A DNA stretch of 5,155 nt, from the NCBI GenBank assembly GCA_007135505.1, contig SLIS01000111.1, positions 1 through 5,155 of the forward strand, written 5' to 3'. The stretch's first letter is position 1. Every line of letters starts with the position of its first letter. The stretch comes from Halovivax sp. Lineage in GTDB: Archaea; Halobacteriota; Halobacteria; Halobacteriales; Natrialbaceae. The notes beneath the pieces were generated by a model. That model saw nothing but the letters and a program-made list of their open reading frames with translations, did no database searches and was not told the origin of the DNA. Shown here piece after piece: positions 1 through 5,155 of this stretch. Made by a program: the position numbers and the translations under genes.

Positions 1-784
1 GACTCTCGATCGGTTCGTCAGTCGGAGCCGGCAGCCGATCGTCGAACGAGATCGTCACGGCCGACTCGGCGTGGGAGACGCGCCCCTCGTACGTGACCCG
101 AACGTCGGGTTCTGCCGGGTCTCGGCCGGCCGCGCCGTCGCTCACCGTCACCACGTCGTCGACGACCTCGCGAATCGCGGTCAGCGCGTCGCCGTCAGTC
201 GCGGTCACGAGCGGGTGCTCGCCGGCGACGTGGGCCTTGTCACGGGCGATTTCCGCGACGGAGTCCCCGAGGACGTCCGTGTGTTCCAGGCTCACGCTCG
301 TCACCGCACTCGCGACGGGATCGACGACGCTCGTCGCGTCGAGCTTGCCGCCGATACCGACCTCGAGCACGGCGAAGTCGACGTCCTCGCGGGCGAAGTG
401 CCACAGCGCCATCGCCGTCGTCGTCTCGAAGAAGGTCGGCGAGGCGCCGTCGGCGCCTCGGTCGGTGAGATACTCATCACACGCCTCGACGAAAGTCGTC
501 ACGGCGGTCTTCGGCATGCGACGGCCGTCGACGCGGATTCGCTCGCGCATGTCCTCCAGGTGCGGTGAGGTGTACAGCCCCACGGTGTAGCCCGCCTCCC
601 GCAGGATCGACTCCAGCATCCGGGCCGTCGACCCCTTCCCGTTCGACCCCGCGATCTGGACCGCGTCGACCGACTCGTGCGGGTCCCCGAGGTGGGCGAG
701 TACGTCCGCCGTCGACGCCGTCCCCGGCCGGATCCCGAACCGGCCCAGGTCGTAGAGCCGGTTGGCCGCCTCGTGATACTCCAT
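1..784 (-). CDS. folC: Folylpolyglutamate / dihydrofolate synthase (FolC), N-terminal part, cut by the left window edge
   Basis: Mur-ligase-type ATP enzyme of the cytoplasm that joins L-glutamate to dihydropteroate or to reduced folates. Reading down from the ATG at 784-782 gives 261 codons without a stop. Seen: a P-loop GSNGKGST at residues 46-53, the FolC signature LYTSPHLEDMRERI at 70-83, EVGIGGKLDAT at 141-151 and SLEHTDVLGDSVAEIARDKA at 165-184. By family comparison His168 is the likely metal ligand and Lys183 the likely carbamylated lysine. The start fits the family, since the P-loop usually lies about 45 residues in, and a TATA-like element sits 27 bases upstream. There is no Shine-Dalgarno sequence, which suggests a leaderless mRNA. 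In some haloarchaea (Haloferax volcanii) FolC is fused to dihydropteroate synthase FolP; whether that holds here lies outside the window. The FolC family call is secure, but the exact substrate is not. Confidence 0.93.
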   Translation of the reverse strand, partial: MEYHEAANRLYDLGRFGIRPGTASTADVLAHLGDPHESVDAVQIAGSNGKGSTARMLESILREAGYTVGLYTSPHLEDMRERIRVDGRRMPKTAVTTFVEACDEYLTDRGADGASPTFFETTTAMALWHFAREDVDFAVLEVGIGGKLDATSVVDPVASAVTSVSLEHTDVLGDSVAEIARDKAHVAGEHPLVTATDGDALTAIREVVDDVVTVSDGAAGRDPAEPDVRVTYEGRVSHAESAVTISFDDRLPAPTDEPIES

Positions 785-816
785 GTGCGAGAATCAGCGT
801 ACGGTCGCTTTAGACT
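785..816 (-). promoter_or_regulatory. Probable folC promoter (TATA-like box, leaderless start)
   Basis: On the minus strand TCTAAAG occupies 814-808, centred about 27 bases before the A of the folC ATG. That is the spacing expected between a haloarchaeal TATA box and a transcription start at the start codon itself. The bases just before the ATG (GATTCTCGCAC) hold no Shine-Dalgarno match. The box is a weak match to the TTTATA-type consensus, so the call rests mainly on spacing. Confidence 0.45.
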
Positions 817-855
817 GTTGGAGTGGAGCCGTGACAACTCTACCCACTCGTCCGT

Positions 856-1075
856 CTATGACGACGAGACCGATCGCGGTTCGATACAATCGACGTCGCG
901 GACGGCAGTCTCTGTCGACGTCGAAATCGTCGTCGGCGAGGACGAGTGTGTACTCGGTAGCGATCGATTCGTCGTCAGCGATGGCACTGCCGGTGATGAT
1001 TGCATCGCGTGCGGCCAGGGAGTTGCCCGTCCGCCGGAGTTCGATCTGCGGTGATGCGGTCGGAGGGGCGAGCAC
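856..1075 (-). pseudogene. Relic of a VapC-type PIN-domain ribonuclease toxin (C-terminal half only)
   Basis: Intact VapC toxins are small metal-dependent RNases made with a VapB antitoxin. Reading down from 1075, the translation includes ELRRTGNSLAARDAIITGSA, then TLVLADDDFDVD. This matches the C-terminal half of VapC/FitB-like PIN domains: a turn after a helix, the D-a-x-I-A-x-x-A helix carrying the third conserved acidic residue, then a strand ending L-V-x-x-D-x-x-F with the fourth. The homologous stretch covers about 1051-914. The N-terminal half, with the first catalytic Asp, is missing: an in-frame stop lies at 1099-1097 and the other frames show no PIN sequence. After DDDFDVD the frame becomes Arg-rich nonsense, while the neighbouring frame (TETAVRDVDCIEP, stop at 858-856) reads more like a natural end, which suggests a frameshift. 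No antitoxin gene is seen. The family call is from memory of the motif, not a search. Confidence 0.42.
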
Positions 1076-1130
1076 ACGTTCCCCCGGAGGCGATGGTCAC
1101 ACGCTCACCGGATGAGGAGGGAAGCTGCGC

Positions 1131-1370
1131 TCACACGCCACGAGTCCCGTTCGGCGGTCGCAGGAAGAGGCCGTCGACGAGGGCGAACAGACCGACCACG
1201 CTCGCGGCGAGCATCCCCGCCTCCAGCGGGATCCCCAGTGCCTGACTGATCGTCGCGGCGCTGGCGAACGCGAGGGGGATGATCGCCAGCAGCAGGTCGT
1301 ACCGACTGGTCTGTGAGACGATGCGTCGCAGTCGACGGTAGCCAGGAACCGTACGGATGGCTCTCTTCAT
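1131..1370 (-). CDS. Small haloarchaeal membrane protein with two transmembrane segments, function unknown
   Basis: 79 residues if the ATG at 1370-1368 is used. Residues 1-24 are basic (MKRAIRTVPGYRRLRR and onward). Two hydrophobic stretches follow at about 25-45 (YDLLLAIIPLAFASAATI) and 49-69 (PLEAGMLAASVVGLFALVDG), joined by a very short turn, then a short tail RPPNGTRGV. The positive-inside rule suggests the N-terminus is cytoplasmic and the protein forms a membrane hairpin. I chose this start because GGAGGTGA, a perfect complement to the 16S rRNA 3' end, lies 8 bases before it. A GTG six codons earlier (1388) would put the Shine-Dalgarno sequence inside the gene, although a leaderless start there would also fit the TATA spacing. 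The gene follows carB by 112 bases and has its own promoter. Similar short two-helix proteins with a D-x-L-F-L-x-P-P end are familiar in haloarchaea, but I know of no assigned role. Confidence 0.8.
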   Translation of the reverse strand: MKRAIRTVPGYRRLRRIVSQTSRYDLLLAIIPLAFASAATISQALGIPLEAGMLAASVVGLFALVDGLFLRPPNGTRGV

Positions 1371-1378
1371 GTCGATGC

Positions 1379-1417
1379 TCACCTCCACCCGAATGTAGGG
1401 CCAAACGGAATAAAAAA
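1379..1417 (-). promoter_or_regulatory. Promoter and Shine-Dalgarno site of the small membrane protein
   Basis: Read on the minus strand, TTTTTTATT at 1417-1409 is the only strongly AT-rich stretch between carB and the next gene and is a good archaeal TATA box. A start of transcription about 25 bases on falls near 1388. That leaves a leader of about 18 bases containing GGAGGTGA at 1386-1379, 8 bases before the ATG at 1370. The same T-run could also end carB transcripts. Confidence 0.6.
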
Positions 1418-1466
1418 GTAGCGGTTACTGGCAGAGAGGAGTCGATAGTACCTACGGGCGGCGTAG
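1411..1466 (-). terminator. Possible carB transcription termination region
   Basis: A perfect 5-bp stem with a 5-base loop (CTACG-CCGCC-CGTAG on the minus strand) lies at 1466-1452, beginning 17 bases after the carB stop. A run of six T follows at 1417-1412. The hairpin and T-run are about 34 bases apart, so this is not a bacterial-type terminator. Archaeal termination relies mainly on T-runs, so the T-run itself is the likelier signal. Confidence 0.3.
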
Positions 1467-1482
1467 AACGCTTCGATTTGTT

Positions 1483-4400
1483 CTACTCGTCCCTGGGCTG
1501 GCCCCAGTACTCGTCGCGCTGGGGACGGTCGCTGACGGCGCGGACGTCGATCGGTTCGTCCCGGTGGGCGCGGGCCTCCAGCGCAGCCGCGGCCGCCTCC
1601 GCCGTCGAGAAGTACGGAATCTCCTCCTCGACGGCGACGGTGAGCAGGTCGCGCTTGCCGGAGACGATCAGGTCGATCTCGCCGCGCCTGGCCGCCTCCA
1701 CCAGGTCGACGGCGTCCGAAAGTTCGTAGTACTCGGTGTAGCCGTCGACGAGCGCCTCGCCGGCCTCGCTGTCGGGGTCCGGGAACGCGTCGTCGGCGAG
1801 GTCGAGGACGATCGTCCCCGACTCGGGGATGGGATTGGCCGCGGCCGACTGGGCCTTCTCGTAGGCCTTCCCGAACGTGTCGGCGGTTCCCATGACCTCC
1901 CCCGTCGACTTCATCTCGGGACCGAGTCGCGGGTCCGACCCCGGCAGCCGGTCGAACGGGAGGACGACCTCCTTGATCGAGGTCTGGGCCGGCACCTGCT
2001 CGGTAATGTCGAGTTCCGAGAGCGAGTGGCCGGCCATCACCTTCGCGGCGATCTTCGCGATCGGCACGCCGGTCGCCTTCGAAATGAACGGCACCGTCCG
2101 CGAGGAGCGTGGATTCGCCTCGAGGACGTACACCTCGCCATCTTTGACCGCGAGCTGGACGTTGAGCAGACCGACGGTTCCCAGCCCGCGGGCGACGTCC
2201 TCGGCGACTTCCCGGACCCGACGATTGACCGCACGGCCCAGCGAGCGAGGGGGAATCATACACGCGGAGTCACCGGAGTGGACGCCGGCGGACTCGACGT
2301 GTTCCATGATCCCGCCGATGAGGACCGCTTCACCGTCGGCGACCGCGTCGACGTCGAGCTCGACGGCGTCGTCGAGGAACTCGTCGACGAGAATCGGCTT
2401 GTCCGGACTCACGCGAACGGCCTCCTCGATGTACTCCTCGAGTTCCGCGTCGTCGTAGACGATCTCCATCGCGCGCCCGCCGAGGACGTAGGAGGGACGG
2501 ACGAGTACCGGATAGCCGATCTCGTGGGCGAGTTCGAGGGCCTCCTCGCGGGAGGTCGCCGTCCCACCGTCCGGCTGGGCAATGGCGAGCTCGTCCATCA
2601 GGGCGTTGAACCGATCTCGATCCTCCGCCAGGTCCATCGCCTCGACCCCCGTTCCGAGAATCTCGCAGTCGAGCCCGCGCCGGTCGAGTTCGTCCTCGAG
2701 CGGTTCGCCGACGTTGACGGACGTCTGGCCGCCGAACTGGACCATCACGCCGTCGGCCCCGGTGGCCTCGGCCACGTCGGCGACCTCCTCGGCCGTGATC
2801 GGCTCGAAGAACAGGCCGTCGGAGGTGTCGTAGTCCGTCGACACCGTCTCCGGATTGTTGTTCACGACGTGGGCGTCGATCCCGAGTTCGCGCAACGCCT
2901 GGACCGCGTGGACTGCACAATAGTCGAACTCGACCCCCTGACCGATCCGGATCGGGCCGCCACCGACGACGACCACGCTTTCGACGTCGGGATCGATTTC
3001 GAGTTCGCTGGCGGCCGCGGCGCCCCGAGTCGACCCGCTGGCTTGCGAGCCACCGTCACCGGTGCCGGGAACGGCAGCACCGGCGAACGCGGACTGGCGT
3101 GCGGAGTAGTAGTACGGCGTCTCGGCCTCGAACTCGCCGGCACAGGTGTCGACCTGTTTGTACGTCCGGCCGGGGACCGACTCCTCGACCGTCTCGACGT
3201 CGACCCCGGCGGTGGCCGCGATAGCCGCGTTGGTCCGTCCCGCGACGGCGGCCTCGGTGAACTCGCCGTCGCGAGCGGTTCGATCCGCCGTCGCGATGCG
3301 AGCGAAGCGCTCGACGTACCAGTCGTGGATGCCGGTCAGTTCGCATACCTCCTCGACGGTGTAGCCCCGGTCGAACGCCTCGAACATGGCGTAGGGCCGG
3401 TCGGGCGTGGGCGTCTCGAGGTAGGCCGTCTCGAGTTCGTCGTCGCCGACCTCGGCCCAGTCGACGCTGGGGTCGTACTCCGACGATCGAAGCGCCTTGA
3501 GGAGACTTTCCTCGAAGGTGCGACCGATAGCCATCGCCTCGCCCGTCGACTTCATCGCCGTCGTCAGTTCGAAGTCGACGTCGTCGAACTTGTCCTTGGG
3601 CCAGCGTGGCACCTTGGTGACGACGTAATCGATCGCGGGCTCGAACGCGGCGGTCGTCTCGCCCGTGATCTCGTTGGTGATCTCGTGGAGGCGCTTGCCG
3701 AGCGCGACCTTCGCGGTCACCCGCGCGATCGGGTAGCCTGTCGCCTTCGAGGCCAGCGCCGACGAGCGCGAGACGCGGGGGTTCACCTCGACGACGCGGT
3801 ACTCGCCGCCGGGCGTGCCGTCGTCGCGCCAGGCGAACTGGATGTTACAGCCGCCCTGGATACCGAGTTCGCGAATGACGTCGAGTGCCGCGGTGCGCAT
3901 CTCCTGGTGGCCGTCGTCGGGAATGACCTGCGAGGGGGTGACGACCGTCGACTCGCCCGTGTGGATGCCCATCGGGTCGAGGTTCTCCATGTTACAGATG
4001 ATGATACAGGAGTCGTCGGCGTCGCGCATCACCTCGTACTCGAGTTCGATCCAGCCGGCGATCGACTCCGTGACGAGTACCTCGCTGTTGCGCGAGAGGC
4101 GCAGTCCCTTTCGCACGCGTTCGATCAGCTCGTCCATCTCCTCGACGACGCCGGAACCGGAGCCACCGAGCGTGTACGTCGTGCGGGCGATGACCGGCAG
4201 GCCGCCGACCGCGTCGACCGCGCCCTCGACGCGTTCGCGGAGGTCGGTCTCCGTCAACTCGGCGACGGTCTCGCCGTCGTCGAGCGAGATCGTCGTCGAT
4301 CGAGGAACCGGCTGTCCGATGGACTCCATCCGCTGGCGGAACAGGTCCCGGTCCTCGGTGGCGTAGATGGTCGAAAGCGGCGTCCCCATGATCTCCACGT

Positions 4401-4746
4401 CGTGTTCCTCGAGGACGCCCTGCTCGGCGAGTTCGGCCGTGACGTTGAGCCCGGTCTGGCCGCCGAGCCCAGCGATGACGCCGTCGGGCTCTTCCGTCCT
4501 GATTATCTCGGCGATCGCCTCGGTGGTGATCGGCTCGATGTAGACCCGGTCCGCCATCTCCGGATCGGTCATGATCGTCGCCGGATTCGAGTTGACGAGC
4601 ACGACGCGGGCACCTTCCTCCTGCAGTGCCCGGCAGGCCTGGGCGCCGGAGTAGTCGAACTCCGCCGCCTGGCCGATCTGAATCGGGCCACTGCCGATGA
4701 GCAGGATCGTGCGCCCGTCCGGCTCGTGGTGGTGCGCGGAAGCCAT
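1483..4746 (-). CDS. carB: Carbamoyl-phosphate synthase large subunit (CarB), complete
   Basis: Makes carbamoyl phosphate from bicarbonate, 2 ATP and ammonia, the latter normally channelled from the glutaminase subunit CarA; it feeds pyrimidine and arginine synthesis. 1087 residues (E. coli 1073). Domains: N-terminal carboxyphosphate half about 12-410, starting ILLIGSGPIQIGQAAEFDYSG, with nucleotide-loop Arg188 (RTTYTLGGSGSG) and metal ligands Gln303, Glu320, Asn322 (VVEVNPRVSRSSALASKATG); oligomerisation region about 415-555; Ala/Gly/Ser-rich linker about 561-582; carbamoyl-phosphate half about 590-940, repeating the fold (VVVVGGGPIRIGQGVEFDYC) with Arg750, Gln864, Glu876, Asn878; MGS-like regulatory domain from about 945. 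Both halves look catalytically intact. The regulatory domain is short and lacks the usual T-x-G-T and K-V-x-E-G-R-P-H motifs. Start ATG fits the family N-terminus and a TATA box about 31 bases upstream. No carA is in the window. Acidic surface residues abound, as in halophiles. Confidence 0.98.
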   Translation of the reverse strand: MASAHHHEPDGRTILLIGSGPIQIGQAAEFDYSGAQACRALQEEGARVVLVNSNPATIMTDPEMADRVYIEPITTEAIAEIIRTEEPDGVIAGLGGQTGLNVTAELAEQGVLEEHDVEIMGTPLSTIYATEDRDLFRQRMESIGQPVPRSTTISLDDGETVAELTETDLRERVEGAVDAVGGLPVIARTTYTLGGSGSGVVEEMDELIERVRKGLRLSRNSEVLVTESIAGWIELEYEVMRDADDSCIIICNMENLDPMGIHTGESTVVTPSQVIPDDGHQEMRTAALDVIRELGIQGGCNIQFAWRDDGTPGGEYRVVEVNPRVSRSSALASKATGYPIARVTAKVALGKRLHEITNEITGETTAAFEPAIDYVVTKVPRWPKDKFDDVDFELTTAMKSTGEAMAIGRTFEESLLKALRSSEYDPSVDWAEVGDDELETAYLETPTPDRPYAMFEAFDRGYTVEEVCELTGIHDWYVERFARIATADRTARDGEFTEAAVAGRTNAAIAATAGVDVETVEESVPGRTYKQVDTCAGEFEAETPYYYSARQSAFAGAAVPGTGDGGSQASGSTRGAAAASELEIDPDVESVVVVGGGPIRIGQGVEFDYCAVHAVQALRELGIDAHVVNNNPETVSTDYDTSDGLFFEPITAEEVADVAEATGADGVMVQFGGQTSVNVGEPLEDELDRRGLDCEILGTGVEAMDLAEDRDRFNALMDELAIAQPDGGTATSREEALELAHEIGYPVLVRPSYVLGGRAMEIVYDDAELEEYIEEAVRVSPDKPILVDEFLDDAVELDVDAVADGEAVLIGGIMEHVESAGVHSGDSACMIPPRSLGRAVNRRVREVAEDVARGLGTVGLLNVQLAVKDGEVYVLEANPRSSRTVPFISKATGVPIAKIAAKVMAGHSLSELDITEQVPAQTSIKEVVLPFDRLPGSDPRLGPEMKSTGEVMGTADTFGKAYEKAQSAAANPIPESGTIVLDLADDAFPDPDSEAGEALVDGYTEYYELSDAVDLVEAARRGEIDLIVSGKRDLLTVAVEEEIPYFSTAEAAAAALEARAHRDEPIDVRAVSDRPQRDEYWGQPRDE

Positions 4747-4750
4747 TGGT

Positions 4751-4782
4751 CGTCCGTTCGAAGTTCGTACATCGTAATAAGC
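4751..4782 (-). promoter_or_regulatory. Probable carB promoter
   Basis: On the minus strand GCTTATTACG (4782-4773) contains TTATTA at 4780-4775, centred about 31 bases before the carB ATG. With the usual TATA-to-start spacing of 25-27 bases, transcription would begin at about 4751, only some 5 bases before the ATG. A near-leaderless mRNA fits the absence of a Shine-Dalgarno sequence (GGACGACCA precedes the ATG). Confidence 0.55.
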
Positions 4783-4827
4783 CCCACGATACGTTACGAA
4801 AGCCGTAGTAGATTTTCGAATTTCGTA
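4757..4827 (-). promoter_or_regulatory. Paired 13-bp elements flanking the carB promoter, possible operator
   Basis: On the minus strand TACGAAATTCGAA (4827-4815) and TACGAACTTCGAA (4769-4757) match at 12 of 13 positions, in the same orientation, 58 bases apart. Each ends in the palindrome TTCGAA. A third half-site in the opposite orientation (TTTCGTA on the minus strand, 4801-4795) makes a perfect 7-bp inverted repeat with the upstream element. One element lies between the TATA box and the start codon and the other upstream of the promoter, an arrangement suited to a DNA-binding regulator. No binding protein can be named. Confidence 0.4.
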
Positions 4828-4844
4828 TGCGAGTGCCTATCAGG

Positions 4845-4906
4845 CCGGCCAGCGGGAGCCCGCCCTCGCTTCGCCCCGTCAGTCCGACGACATTCCGGCC
4901 AGCGGG
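4845..4906. repeat. Exact 12-bp direct repeat pair
   Basis: CCGGCCAGCGGG occurs at 4845-4856 and again at 4895-4906, 50 bases apart, in the non-coding stretch upstream of carB. The sequence is pure G/C apart from one A, so a chance match is plausible in this GC-rich DNA. Nothing else links the copies to a known element. Confidence 0.5.
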
Positions 4907-4971
4907 CACTGTAGTGGACACGTTTCACTGTCACGTGCCGTGTGTTCACCGCCACTATCACGGGACAACCA

Positions 4972-5070
4972 GGGAAACGCCGTAGTCCAGTGACCGAAGG
5001 GTCCGGGAAACGCCGTCGTTCAGGAAGCGATGTAGCCGGGAACCGACGTCGTCGATCGATCCGACCGAGC
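4972..5070. repeat. Three copies of a degenerate 33-bp tandem unit
   Basis: The core GGGAAACGCCGTAGT at 4972 recurs as GGGAAACGCCGTCGT at 5005 and GGGAACCGACGTCGT at 5038, exactly 33 bases apart each time. The first two full units agree at 24 of 33 positions. The third agrees with the second at 13 of the first 15 positions and diverges after that. The period is a multiple of three, so in the minus-strand open frame it reads as a loose 11-residue repeat (NDGVSRTLRSL, then DYGVS). Confidence 0.5.
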
Positions 5071-5086
5071 GGCGCTCCGATCGATC
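5054..5086. repeat. Imperfect inverted repeat (hairpin)
   Basis: GATCGATC at 5054-5061 and 5079-5086 flank an inner perfect stem GAGC-GGC-GCTC at 5067-5077. The arms form 12 base pairs with an asymmetric bulge (five unpaired bases on the left, one on the right). GATCGATC is itself self-complementary and CGATCG-type words are common in haloarchaeal DNA, so this may have no function. Confidence 0.35.
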
Positions 5087-5155
5087 ACAGTACAGCGACG
5101 CGACGGTCGGCTTCGACCGGCGACCGACGAGAACGGTGCGGCCGTTCACACCGGC

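Larger units (their letters stand above)
4958..5155 (-). other. Intergenic stretch with a weak open frame running off the right edge
   Basis: Beyond the carB promoter region (4828 onward) I find no recognisable gene. One minus-strand frame is open from the right edge to a TGA at 4960-4958 (65 codons visible). It could be the C-terminus of a protein encoded mostly outside the window. Its third-position GC is about 77 percent by hand count, which looks lower than in carB, and the sequence (for example NDGVSRTLRSLDYGVSL) matches no family I know. The only apparent start inside the window is a GTG at 5149 with no promoter or ribosome site visible. More likely non-coding than coding on this evidence. 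Confidence 0.25.

Noticed and set aside
71..590. Two 165-codon plus-strand frames opposite folC
   Set aside because: Both are antisense to a clear FolC and contain no motif; one is Ser/Thr-rich and one His/Arg/Val-rich, as shadow frames usually are.
794..1075. The PIN-like frame as an intact 93-residue gene
   Set aside because: It lacks the N-terminal PIN half, starts at an unsupported GTG, becomes Arg-rich nonsense after DDDFDVD and runs through the folC promoter. A relic is the better reading.
1379..2263. A 294-codon minus-strand frame overlapping the 3' part of carB
   Set aside because: It is an Arg/Gly-rich shifted reading of carB without any domain.
1564..4914. A 1116-codon open frame on the plus strand, opposite carB
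   Set aside because: It lies antisense to a clear carB, has a composition dominated by Arg, Asp, Gly, Val and Leu, and shows no recognisable domain. Long antisense frames are expected in GC-rich haloarchaeal genes.
3992..4921. A 309-codon minus-strand frame overlapping the start of carB in another frame
   Set aside because: Most of it is Arg-rich out-of-frame carB, and its first 60 codons cross the carB promoter and show no known family.
4907..4963. Short palindromes such as CACTGTAGTG and CCGTG...CACGG as a CRISPR, att site or transposon end
   Set aside because: They are 4-5 bp stems with no repeated unit, no target duplication and no transposase or integrase nearby, so chance is enough to explain them.
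1..5155. tRNA, rRNA or other structured RNA genes
   Set aside because: I found no cloverleaf with a conserved T-loop, no rRNA core sequence and no riboswitch-like conserved segment in the non-coding stretches.

Overview
The window looks like chromosomal DNA from a haloarchaeon (class Halobacteria). It is GC-rich with a strong G/C preference at third codon positions. The proteins are rich in Asp and Glu and poor in Lys, and promoters have archaeal TATA-type elements close to the start codons. I cannot name a genus. Every gene I can support is on the minus strand, so the biological reading order runs from high to low coordinates.

Layout in reading order. (1) 4747-5155 is about 400 bases with no convincing gene. 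It holds the carB promoter, a pair of near-identical 13-bp elements flanking that promoter, several short repeats, and a weak minus-strand reading frame that is open to the right edge. (2) 4746-1483 is a complete carB for the large subunit of carbamoyl-phosphate synthetase. It has both ATP-grasp halves with their key residues but a shortened, divergent C-terminal regulatory domain. (3) 1370-1131 is a small protein of 79 residues with two membrane segments, preceded by a textbook Shine-Dalgarno sequence and an AT-rich promoter. (4) 1130-785 has no intact gene but contains what I read as the decayed C-terminal half of a VapC-type PIN-domain toxin. (5) 784-1 is the first 261 codons of a folylpolyglutamate/dihydrofolate synthase (FolC), with an apparently leaderless promoter, cut by the left edge.

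The genes do not form an obvious pathway operon. CarB makes carbamoyl phosphate for pyrimidine and arginine synthesis, and FolC works in folate metabolism. Each appears to have its own promoter. No carA (glutaminase subunit) is visible. This is mostly an ordinary core-metabolism region. I see no new defence or mobile system. The points worth a second look are the PIN relic, the repeated elements at the carB promoter, the reduced CarB allosteric domain and the 33-bp periodic repeat at the right end.
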